A program made the position numbers and the translations under genes. The notes under the pieces were generated by a model. That model saw only the letters and a list, made by a program, of their open reading frames with translations, had not been told where the DNA came from and searched no databases. Positions 55,446 to 63,349 of a DNA stretch of 64,000 nt are shown one piece after another. The stretch is taken from positions 2,757,501 through 2,821,500 of the forward strand of contig NZ_CP022684.1 in NCBI RefSeq assembly GCF_002863865.1. The letters are read 5' to 3'. How positions within the stretch are numbered: the stretch's first letter is position 1; every line of letters begins with the position of its first letter. This stretch comes from Ketobacter alkanivorans (GTDB taxonomy: Bacteria; Pseudomonadota; Gammaproteobacteria; Pseudomonadales; Ketobacteraceae).

Positions 55446-57650
55446 TCAGCACAGATCCGGTATCACGGGCACGGCGATGCCATCCCGACTGTCGCTGGGG
55501 CTGCCTTCCAGTGGGCCAATGCCCTGCGGCAGTTTGGGGGTGTCACCGGGTTTGCCGATCTCAACACGCACGCCCATCAGCTCCGGCAGTTGATAGGTCT
55601 TCAGATCCAGCTCCTCGGTCTGAGGTAGGCGGCGCCAGACTTTTTCGCTGCTTTTGGCACCACTTTTCAGGCTGTGTTCAAACAGCGCCACGGCATTCAC
55701 CGCCTGCACCCCGTCTACTCGGGCGGCCTGAGTCAGCAGCTCGTTGACCCGCACAGACTCCCCCATGGGCCAGCCATGGCCGCTGGCACCTCCGCTTTGC
55801 AAGGGCCACAGATATTCGGTAATAGCGTTTTGCACGGCCAGTATGGTGTCCTGCTCGGTTTGAGGGTCGCGCACCTGCACCACAATGCTCACCGCCACCG
55901 GTATAAACTGCGGGCTCAGCACATAGATTTCGGTGCCCACCAACACTCGATTCAACAGATACGAAAACACGTCCTTGAGCAGGCCTTTATTGGGTTTGGG
56001 CCAGTTGCCAATGCCCAGCTCTGCCGGTGGCAGCACAAACACGCTCACCACGCCGGGCACATCGGCGCGGGCCGCATCCAGAGTATTGCCGGGCAGGAAC
56101 CCTTTAATGACCTCGGCGCGGGCCACAGGGTTGATGGGGTTCGACTGGCACAGCGCCTCAAAGTCGGTTTCGGTCACCGCACGATTGCGATGGGTAAGAA
56201 ACTGGGGAATACGTTGTTCGGCCTGTTCCACCGTCTCGGCGTCGCGGCCACCGCTTAAGGGCCACTCATGGCGCAGCTTGAAACGGGGGCTGCCGTCGAC
56301 GATCTCTTTGATGGTGCCGCAGGCCAGGTTGCCACCCTGGCCGCCGCCATAGCGGTATTGGGCCACCCGAATGCGGGCACCCTGGGGCGGCCGCTTACCG
56401 TTGGCAAGGCCATCACCGAAGTAGACGAAACCGGATTCAGGATTGAGGCGATACACCAGCGCATCCGCACTTTGCCCCGCCAGAAAATCCACCGGGCTCC
56501 AATCCACCCAACTGCCTTGATCCTCCACCTGCAATACCACGGTGCTGGCATCAATGTGTTGGTCTGGCAGGGCAATCACCTGATCCGGCAGGCCGGTGCC
56601 CATGCCGACGATCTGATCCCGACGCAGGCCCTGTGCCACCACATCCACACCGTTTAGGCCCAGATACCCCAATTGCAGGCCGGGATCGTCCGGGCAACGC
56701 AGGCGAATCCACAGTGCAACCCGCGCCGCCGCTACTGCATCATCCAGCGCCGGGGGCAGGTTCTTGCTGCCATCGAACATGGGGTCGGCGTTGGCGAAGT
56801 CTTCAAACAGGGCTGAATTCTTTGGCAGGCGCAGGCGCACCACCCCGGTCTGACGCCCCCCTAAGGAGGTGTCAGAAAGAATGTCCAGAGGCAGAAAACG
56901 GGTGCTGCCATCGGGGCCTTGCGCCACCAGATCCCATTTCAGATTACGGGCTTCCAGGTCGCTGATGGCATCGCCGTCAAGATTATCGGCGGGGGCGATG
57001 GCTACACTCAAGCGCACACCGGCCAGGTTATCCCGCAGCAGATCCATGTGGCTGTCCAGTTGTTTGGGGGCGATACAGGCCAAATAGAAACTCTGATCCA
57101 GGCTTTTTTCCAGGCTCATGTTTTCGCGGCCAATCTCAAAGCGGCGTGGCTGGAATGGATTGGGTTTCTCGCCTTTGCGCAGGCCGAATTGCTCATGTAA
57201 ATCCTGCAACGTCATGCCCAGGGCATCCAGATCATCGGTGGACAAGGCTTGCTTGATCAACACCTGCAGGCTCAGGCAGGTGGGCTGCAATTCACCCTGG
57301 GTGGTGAGGGTTTGTTTGCCGCCGCGCAATTGGCTGCCATCTTTCAACAACGGTGCCAGCAACACGCTGGTGGGGCCAGCGTCTACGCAGATCACTCCAC
57401 GGGCCGGGCGGGCCGGGCGCACCGGAATCTGCAGCAAGTTAAGGAACACCCGGCGTTGACGCTCGGGAATCAAATTGGCGCGATACAGAATGGTTTCGGT
57501 AAGCCAGGCGAACAGATCGATGAAACTGTGCACTGGGTCGCCGGGAGCAATCTGGGTCAGCTCCGGCAAATGGGCAGCCAGACGAGCTTTGGCCTCGGCT
57601 ACCAGGTCGTCGAAGCGGCGATCGTCCAGATTGGGGACCGGTAATGGCAT
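55446..57650 (-). CDS. Baseplate assembly protein J-like (gp6-like wedge)
   Basis: The 734-residue protein begins MPLPVPNLDDRRFDDLVAEA with the conserved PGDPVHSFIDLFAWLTETIL and the later FGDGLANGKRPPQGARIRVA, both typical of putative baseplate assembly (J-family) proteins of CIS (Afp11/Pvc11-like). The protein forms the baseplate wedge core with gp25 and the tail protein. It is 15 bases from the gp25 gene and 12 from the tail protein gene, in the usual order. Confidence 0.88.
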   Translation of the reverse strand: MPLPVPNLDDRRFDDLVAEAKARLAAHLPELTQIAPGDPVHSFIDLFAWLTETILYRANLIPERQRRVFLNLLQIPVRPARPARGVICVDAGPTSVLLAPLLKDGSQLRGGKQTLTTQGELQPTCLSLQVLIKQALSTDDLDALGMTLQDLHEQFGLRKGEKPNPFQPRRFEIGRENMSLEKSLDQSFYLACIAPKQLDSHMDLLRDNLAGVRLSVAIAPADNLDGDAISDLEARNLKWDLVAQGPDGSTRFLPLDILSDTSLGGRQTGVVRLRLPKNSALFEDFANADPMFDGSKNLPPALDDAVAAARVALWIRLRCPDDPGLQLGYLGLNGVDVVAQGLRRDQIVGMGTGLPDQVIALPDQHIDASTVVLQVEDQGSWVDWSPVDFLAGQSADALVYRLNPESGFVYFGDGLANGKRPPQGARIRVAQYRYGGGQGGNLACGTIKEIVDGSPRFKLRHEWPLSGGRDAETVEQAEQRIPQFLTHRNRAVTETDFEALCQSNPINPVARAEVIKGFLPGNTLDAARADVPGVVSVFVLPPAELGIGNWPKPNKGLLKDVFSYLLNRVLVGTEIYVLSPQFIPVAVSIVVQVRDPQTEQDTILAVQNAITEYLWPLQSGGASGHGWPMGESVRVNELLTQAARVDGVQAVNAVALFEHSLKSGAKSSEKVWRRLPQTEELDLKTYQLPELMGVRVEIGKPGDTPKLPQGIGPLEGSPSDSRDGIAVPVIPDLC

Positions 57651-57665
57651 GGTCTCAGTTCCTCC

Positions 57666-58055
57666 TTACACACCCAGGTTCAGGGTCAGGCCCAGTTCGG
57701 CGGGGGCCGGGTTATGTCGCATTCGATAGCGGATATTGATGTGCACTTCCGCCAGACTGTCGGGGCTGGGTTGTACCTCTACGCCATCGATCGTCACCCG
57801 TGTTTCCCACAGCTGCAGGGATTTACGCACCACGCCAGCAATCAGGTTACGGGTGGTTTCGTTATTGGGTTGATGCACAAAGTTCAGCAGCCCCGCGCCA
57901 AAGTCGGGCCGTTGCAGGCGTTCGCCGGGGCGGGTCAGCAAAATATTCAACATCACTTCACGCACGCTCTGATCATCGTTGGCCCAGGTCAGCGCGCCGT
58001 CTTCATTGACGCTACCCAGTGGCCAGCTTTGAATCTTAGGGGTCGGGGTTGCCAT
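57666..58055 (-). CDS. GPW/gp25-family baseplate protein
   Basis: From ATG 58055 the protein has 129 residues, beginning MATPTPKIQSWPLGSVNEDG. GAGG lies 8 bases upstream; another in-frame ATG at 58076 lacks such a site. The core segment VREVMLNILLTRPGERLQRP followed by DFGAGLLNFVHQPN is the gp25/lysozyme-related fold conserved in T4, P2 and CIS baseplates. The C-terminal strands end in GLTLNLGV. It should nucleate sheath attachment at the baseplate. Confidence 0.92.
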   Translation of the reverse strand: MATPTPKIQSWPLGSVNEDGALTWANDDQSVREVMLNILLTRPGERLQRPDFGAGLLNFVHQPNNETTRNLIAGVVRKSLQLWETRVTIDGVEVQPSPDSLAEVHINIRYRMRHNPAPAELGLTLNLGV

Positions 58056-58078
58056 GCTTAACGCCTCATTGCTCAATG

Positions 58079-59770
58079 CTACTTTTCAATTTTCGGGAAC
58101 GGCAGACAGATCCGAACCCAGGGCAGCCAGAAGAACACAATGTTCAGCAGCGAAATCATGATCATCAGCAGAATCATGGCCACCAAGGTGATCACCGGCA
58201 GGCTGAACGAACAGATCCATTGGATGCCCAGCTTGGGGCCATCGCCGATGACATCCTCACTGGCACCCTTTTTCAGATTGAGGCCATTGATTAAATCAAA
58301 GGTGTCGCCGGGGGTAAGCACGCTGGCCCCTTTTGCTAATCCTCTTTTTAAGTCCCGCAGGCTGGGCATGGGGATCAGTGATGGGCGGCTGGCTTCGGGA
58401 TCAAAGGGTGCGGCTACACGAAACTCCATGGATCGACTGTATTCATCGGCCCATTGAATCTGCTCTTTGCCCTGATCGTTTTTGGAGCGTACAAAGGGCA
58501 CGATCTGATACACATCCTGTTGCCCCTGGCCAAACTTCGGCAGAGGAATTTCCTTTGCCTGAGCCAGGGTTTGCTCTCGAAAACGTTGGCCCAGCTGATG
58601 ACGAATATCTTCCGCATCGCTGGCCACGATTCTTAATGAAAACGTTAACGAACCGTTGCCATTGCTGTTGGGCAGGGCTGCCAGTGTTGGCAGGTTATCC
58701 AGGCCGCCGACTTTGTCCGCCGCCTGCTCCTGCTGGATAATCCATTGCACCAGTGGATTGTGTTCCTGCTGGGCAAAACATTGCTGCAGATAGTGGGTCA
58801 GATGAAATTGCCGATAGCCTTTCACCAGTTCACGAGAGTGCTCATTAAACAGGCCATTGCGTAGATTCGCAGGCAGACGCCGATCATCGTAAAACCATAA
58901 CGATGAGCAGAGTGCTTCCAGATCGGCATTCAAACTGGCGTTCTGACGGCTGTGTTGCGCACTGCCCGCTTCCCCCAGATGGTAGCGATTTACCAGTAAG
59001 CGCAGCAGTTCAAACATGGCTTTGCTGGGTACACCATCGTGCACCGGCAGGGCGTGGTGTTGCAGAAAACTCAGTTGCTTGCCTTCTCGATAGCCAAAGG
59101 GCCAGGGCAGGCTGCTGGCGGCGAAGTTTTCAATCTCCTGCCGATCACCGGCGGCAAACAGCTTGGCTGCCTGGCGTTCATAATAGAACCCCCCCAAGGG
59201 GACGTAGCCGAACAGCAGTGTGTGGCATTTGCCGTTGTCATCCACGGTGTTAAGAACATGCAAAGGATGCGTCTGTTCACCACTGTAGGCAGCTTGATTG
59301 GTGCGTGGGTGCAGCAGGCCGTTGGGGCACAGGCGTCGATCCAAATCAGGGTCACGCAATTCGTTGCTGGCATCCTGCCAGCCCAGTGCTTCGCCTTCTT
59401 CCAACACCCAGGCCTGTTCCTGCCCCTGGCGCTGGCGACGAATCACAAAACCGGCCGAGGTGATGCGGGCGGGATCCAGTGCCGGGCGGCCAAAGCGTTC
59501 GCACACCACCTCGCAGCACACCAGATGAAACGCGCGATGGGTGGGCAACCGCAACACCGGTTTGCTATCAAACTGGCTGTGGGTTTCTTCTTTAATCCAA
59601 TCCGCAAACTGGGTTTGCGCAAAGCGCTGCTTGCTTACATCCTGCTGAAAGCGGTTAACAAAATCGGGATCCAGATACCGCAACAGGGATGCCTGTTCAC
59701 CGGACTGAGACAGCCTCTGGAAAAACGGCGGTCGCAGACGAACACTGTGAATGGGTTGTGCACTGGTCAT
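58079..59770 (-). CDS. Uncharacterised CIS-locus protein with C-terminal membrane helices
   Basis: The 563-residue protein begins MTSAQPIHSVRLRPPFFQRL. Its body is of mixed composition with Arg/Gln-rich helices. The C-terminus (about 515-555) is strongly hydrophobic: SLPVITLVAMILLMIMISLL followed by FFWLPWVRICLPF. It lies between the spike gene and gp25. A membrane-anchored protein in the baseplate region suggests the complex may be tethered to a membrane rather than freely released, but this is inference. No family recognised. Confidence 0.65.
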   Translation of the reverse strand: MTSAQPIHSVRLRPPFFQRLSQSGEQASLLRYLDPDFVNRFQQDVSKQRFAQTQFADWIKEETHSQFDSKPVLRLPTHRAFHLVCCEVVCERFGRPALDPARITSAGFVIRRQRQGQEQAWVLEEGEALGWQDASNELRDPDLDRRLCPNGLLHPRTNQAAYSGEQTHPLHVLNTVDDNGKCHTLLFGYVPLGGFYYERQAAKLFAAGDRQEIENFAASSLPWPFGYREGKQLSFLQHHALPVHDGVPSKAMFELLRLLVNRYHLGEAGSAQHSRQNASLNADLEALCSSLWFYDDRRLPANLRNGLFNEHSRELVKGYRQFHLTHYLQQCFAQQEHNPLVQWIIQQEQAADKVGGLDNLPTLAALPNSNGNGSLTFSLRIVASDAEDIRHQLGQRFREQTLAQAKEIPLPKFGQGQQDVYQIVPFVRSKNDQGKEQIQWADEYSRSMEFRVAAPFDPEASRPSLIPMPSLRDLKRGLAKGASVLTPGDTFDLINGLNLKKGASEDVIGDGPKLGIQWICSFSLPVITLVAMILLMIMISLLNIVFFWLPWVRICLPFPKIEK

Positions 59771-59783
59771 GTCAGCCTCCTCA

Positions 59784-60422
59784 TTACCAAATGTTGCCCG
59801 CGCCGGGGGTGTATGTGGTGCCCACTACCGATGTGGCGATGATGGTGTCGCACTGCACGACGCCACTGAAGCGGGACATGCCAGCGTCGACCTGCACCAT
59901 GCTGGCAGAGACATTCACCGTGGCGGCATTGATGTTCACCGGGCCTGCGCTGTCTACCGTAATGTCGGAGGCCGTCATGGTAACGCTTTGGCTGCCGCGT
60001 TCGATTTTTACTTCACCGCCGCCACCTTCAGTAATGGTGATGTGGTAGCCACTGCGGGTACGTAATTCCACTTTGGGATCGCTGTCGTCAAATTCCAAAA
60101 CGGTGTCGTTGGGGGTGCGTACCACGTAGTGCTGTTCCTGTGGGTCTGCATCTTCCGGGCGGCTGCCATTGCCGCACCAGATACTGCCCATCACCAGCGG
60201 TGTATCCTGATTAATAAAGGCCACCACCACGATCTCATCCAGCCGCGGAATAAAGCTGGCACCGTAACCCTGGCCCGCCGACGGAGCCACCACGCTGGCC
60301 CACATTTCCATGGGGGCAGATTGCAAACGAATCTTCACGCGGCCTCGGTTATCTGGGTCGGCATTATCAGTGACCTGTGCCAGTTGCATGCTGTGTAAGT
60401 GGCCGAGCACGTGGGAATTCAT
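59784..60422 (-). CDS. Spike protein, phage baseplate V / VgrG C-terminal-like
   Basis: The 212-residue protein from ATG 60422 (ATGA overlap with the upstream stop; an in-frame ATG at 60437 is less likely) has an OB-fold (MQLAQVTDNADPDNRGRVKI, then GYGASFIPRLDEIVVVAFIN) and a beta-helical extension made of TVNVSASMVQVDAG-like triplet strands after about residue 120. This matches the gpV/gp5-like trimeric spike. No PAAR tip domain is fused or adjacent, so the apex must be either the protein's own end or encoded elsewhere. Confidence 0.88.
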   Translation of the reverse strand: MNSHVLGHLHSMQLAQVTDNADPDNRGRVKIRLQSAPMEMWASVVAPSAGQGYGASFIPRLDEIVVVAFINQDTPLVMGSIWCGNGSRPEDADPQEQHYVVRTPNDTVLEFDDSDPKVELRTRSGYHITITEGGGGEVKIERGSQSVTMTASDITVDSAGPVNINAATVNVSASMVQVDAGMSRFSGVVQCDTIIATSVVGTTYTPGAGNIW

Positions 60423-61471
60423 GAGGCTGGGCTCCAATCGGCTTTGTTGACTTTAAGATGGGTTTCGAAACCGGTCTGGTTATCAAAACGATGGCTGCAA
60501 TGCACCACTTGATAGGTGCCGCGCAAGCGGGGGGAGACACCGCTAAGTACGATTTCACGGCCGCTTTTCAGGCTCGGTTCTCCCTGACAGACGATATCGC
60601 CTTGCACAAAGCGTTTTGCCGCACGACGAAAATGCGCATCGGCGTACACATCGGCCTCACCCTGACTGCGGGCGAAGGGATGGGGTACGATCTCCTCTCC
60701 TGGCCAGCCCAGTTGCCCAAGCGTATCAACGGCGCTGGTGGCAGCGGGCGCAGGTGTGATGCGTTCGCTGGTGTGATCCACTGGGTCTGCAGTGCCCACG
60801 TTATAACCTTGAACGGTGGAGGACAGGGGTTGCTGATTCAGATCCACAATCAGCCGCACTTGCAAGGCGCTGTCTTGGGCGCTGATTTCAACGGGGTTGT
60901 TGTCAGGTTGCTCGGGTTTGGCACGCAGATTGTCGCCATCCATGCGCAGGGCAATGTCAAAGCGCCCCAGTAAGCGCATCAAAAAAGCCAGATCACTTTC
61001 ATTGAGCTGATGCCAGGTATCGTTGATGGTGGATACCTGCACATCGGCGCGCACGCCCGCTTCACTGGCGATGGCCTGTACGATGTCATCGGGGCTTTGT
61101 TCTTCATAGCTGCGATTCTGTCGCGCGCGGGCCAACCAGTGCAGTTTATCCTGCAGCAGCAACGCCAGGGTCGGCGCGCCATCGCCGTATTGTTCTTCAA
61201 TGGCGGTGATTTCACCTTTAAAAATCAGCGTTGGGTTGGGTTGCCCCATTTCAATTTCCACCTCCGCACCCAGGCCGATGTCATTAAATACATAATCAGG
61301 CTCTTGTCCGCCCTCGGGCACACCCCAGTTGGTGAGGGTCAGCTCCGCGTGAGCGCAGCCGTGCAGTGGCAGGTTTACCACCAGGCCAGTGATGGCTTCC
61401 TGCATATCCTCACGGGTCTCGCCCTCTATTTTGAAACTGGGGCGGGTGCTGATAAAGGCGTCTTCGGTCAT
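60419..61471 (-). CDS. Hub protein, phage late control D-like (gp27/VgrG N-terminal)
   Basis: The 350-residue protein begins MTEDAFISTRPSFKIEGETR. The gpD/VgrG-N fold is seen in VVNLPLHGCAHAELTLTNWG, FKGEITAIEEQYGDGAPTL and SPDDIVQAIASEAGVRADVQ. It makes the hub on which the spike sits and which joins tube to baseplate. The stop overlaps the spike start, as is common for these two genes. Confidence 0.9.
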   Translation of the reverse strand: MTEDAFISTRPSFKIEGETREDMQEAITGLVVNLPLHGCAHAELTLTNWGVPEGGQEPDYVFNDIGLGAEVEIEMGQPNPTLIFKGEITAIEEQYGDGAPTLALLLQDKLHWLARARQNRSYEEQSPDDIVQAIASEAGVRADVQVSTINDTWHQLNESDLAFLMRLLGRFDIALRMDGDNLRAKPEQPDNNPVEISAQDSALQVRLIVDLNQQPLSSTVQGYNVGTADPVDHTSERITPAPAATSAVDTLGQLGWPGEEIVPHPFARSQGEADVYADAHFRRAAKRFVQGDIVCQGEPSLKSGREIVLSGVSPRLRGTYQVVHCSHRFDNQTGFETHLKVNKADWSPAS

Positions 61472-61498
61472 AGTGCGCTGCGGATTCCTGATAACGGG

Positions 61499-61666
61499 TT
61501 AATCAATTTTCAAACGTTGTTGCCGTTGCTGGATGCGTTCCAGCGTTTTGGCCAGCTCCACTTCCGCCACCGAAAGCGGTTGTTGTTGTGATGCTGGCTG
61601 TGATTCCTGTGCCTGTGTCACCGGTTCCTGAATATCGGCAATCACCTCGTCAATTAGCACCGGCAT
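61499..61666 (-). CDS. DUF5908-like small CIS protein
   Basis: A 55-residue protein begins MPVLIDEVIADIQEPVTQAQ and ends with a helical, Gln/Arg-rich tail (TLERIQQRQQRLKID). GGAG lies 8 bases before the ATG. Its size, its MPxxIxExxI start and its place between the tube adaptor and gpD genes match the DUF5908 proteins found at this point in many CIS loci; their function is unknown. Confidence 0.75.
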   Translation of the reverse strand: MPVLIDEVIADIQEPVTQAQESQPASQQQPLSVAEVELAKTLERIQQRQQRLKID

Positions 61667-61705
61667 GATGTGTTCTCCTGTCTTGCGGTTGTTGCTAAAT
61701 AGGCA

Positions 61706-62803
61706 TTAATCAAACCCCACGCCACCATCAAACTTGACTGCAGGGGTTGTTAGTTTCAGTTGTGCTCGGTTGCCTGTGGTGCTGCTGCGCAATTGCACCG
61801 ATCCGTTGGCCAGGTTGCCCGCATTTAATGCGGTGCTGGCTCCTGCGCTGAAGGCGCCTTCTACCTTGGTGCCCAGACTGGCGGAGGCACCAAAACGGTA
61901 TGCCGGTGTGGCAGATGAACTTACGGATACCGAGCTGCTGATGGAAACGCCAGCGCCAACACTGGCGCCCATGCCAAACCCCGCCTTGGCACCCACGGCG
62001 GAGCTGGCGGAAACGTTGGGCACCGCCAAAGTGGAGGCCGACGGCAGGCGAGGATTTTCGACGCCGTTGTACATGGCCGTGTCGCGCCAGTTGCCCGGTT
62101 GATTATCGCTGGCTCCGGGCACCGGTGCCGTGTTCTGGTCGGGTCGTGGCGCGCCATTGCTGTCCGGGTTATTGTCGCCGTTGCCAGCGTTATTGTTATC
62201 GGTGTTGCCCGTTGAGCTGAGTGTCGGTGTATCTTGAGTCGCCGCGGCAACCCCGGATGTACGCTGGCGGAACTGATAACGGTCCTCTTTCAACTTGAGG
62301 GAAACCGTTGCGCGCAGTGGACGTCCTTCCTTGGAGAAAAAGTCGAGAGTCTCTTCGTAACTCTCCACCAGCCCAACAAACTCAAAACTGCCCCACTGGA
62401 ATAGACAGCGCTTGGGCGCCTGCATGCGGCTGCCAGAGCCAATGGGTTTCAAAAACCGTTCAGCGATCTTTTTGGTCTGATCGCGCACATCGGAGCCTTG
62501 CTCGATGCGATTGGCACTGCTGCTGGAGGCTGGCGCATTCCCCTGACCCTGATTTGCATCCCCCTGACTGGGGGCGGCTTCTATATAGGTGGTATCAAAA
62601 ATCAACTCCACCGTCAGTGAAGATGAGCTCTTATCCACATACTGGGTAGAACGGCTATTGCCGTTGCGCTGATTCTCTTTCAGCGTGTTGGACAGGCTCA
62701 CCTTTAACGTTGTGGGGTTGAACTGAACATCCACCGCGTTGTTCATGTCTGGCGTGTTGTTGTTGCCGCTGACTGGAATCAGTTTTCCGCGCTCGGGGTT
62801 CAT
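61706..62803 (-). CDS. CIS tube/hub adaptor protein with Ser/Gly/Ala-rich tail
   Basis: The 365-residue protein's first 190 residues (VQFNPTTLKVSLSNTLKENQ, then SSSLTVELIFDTTYIEA and FQWGSFEFVGLVESYEETLD) match the CIS tube protein N-terminal domain, the adaptor between tube and hub that in Afp7/Pvc7 is followed by LysM. Here the C-terminal half has no LysM; it is low-complexity Ala/Gly/Ser/Val (for example SVGAGVSISSSVSVSSS). The tail ends APAVKFDGG-like strands. The loss of LysM is unusual. Confidence 0.8.
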   Translation of the reverse strand: MNPERGKLIPVSGNNNTPDMNNAVDVQFNPTTLKVSLSNTLKENQRNGNSRSTQYVDKSSSSLTVELIFDTTYIEAAPSQGDANQGQGNAPASSSSANRIEQGSDVRDQTKKIAERFLKPIGSGSRMQAPKRCLFQWGSFEFVGLVESYEETLDFFSKEGRPLRATVSLKLKEDRYQFRQRTSGVAAATQDTPTLSSTGNTDNNNAGNGDNNPDSNGAPRPDQNTAPVPGASDNQPGNWRDTAMYNGVENPRLPSASTLAVPNVSASSAVGAKAGFGMGASVGAGVSISSSVSVSSSATPAYRFGASASLGTKVEGAFSAGASTALNAGNLANGSVQLRSSTTGNRAQLKLTTPAVKFDGGVGFD

Positions 62804-62809
62804 ATCAAA

Positions 62810-63349
62810 TTACCCTCCCTGACTGCCGCTGCTATTACTGCTGGCCGGTGGTCGTTCCAGCTCCAGGCCTTCGTGTACCAGATGCACCTCTTCGATAGCC
62901 ACCTGATTACCGGTGGCGTTCAGATCCGGGCCTTTGAATTTGGTGGGCAACACACCTTGTAAGCGCCATGTCATCATGTGATGTTCATTCACCGTGACAT
63001 CAGGATGGGCATCTTTACCGTTACCTGCTGCAACCGTGGTGGTAGGGTTGCCCAACACAATAATTTCACCATGCAGGCGATAGCCGTAATTGGAGCCACG
63101 GGTGCTGGCGTCAAACCAACTCCATAAATCATTCACACTGGTGACGCCCCGTTTCAGAATCATGGGCGCGAACTTGGTGATGCCGCTGCGTTGCAGTTCA
63201 CCCCAGTTGCGGCCACCTTCCTGAATGGCCTTGGGTTCCATGGTGAGTTCAAAACCGGTGACCTCACTGAAAGCGCCAGAGCACAGCAATTGATTACTGC
63301 TGCTGTTGTATAAGTTGACGCGAAAGCGAAACGGAACAAACTCAGACAC
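62810..63349 (-). CDS. Phage tail tube-like protein (gp19 family)
   Basis: The 179-residue protein from GTG 63349 (AGGGAGG upstream; an in-frame ATG at 63382 would lie deep inside the preceding gene) begins with VSEFVPFRFRVNLYNSSSNQ. The tube fold is seen in GAFSEVTGFELTMEPKAIQE, GGRNWGELQRSG and a C-terminal VAIEEVHLVHEGLEL. It is a tail tube component; the Ser/Gly-rich last 15 residues are unusual. The sheath-like gene overlaps it by 8 bases. Confidence 0.85.
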   Translation of the reverse strand: MSEFVPFRFRVNLYNSSSNQLLCSGAFSEVTGFELTMEPKAIQEGGRNWGELQRSGITKFAPMILKRGVTSVNDLWSWFDASTRGSNYGYRLHGEIIVLGNPTTTVAAGNGKDAHPDVTVNEHHMMTWRLQGVLPTKFKGPDLNATGNQVAIEEVHLVHEGLELERPPASSNSSGSQGG

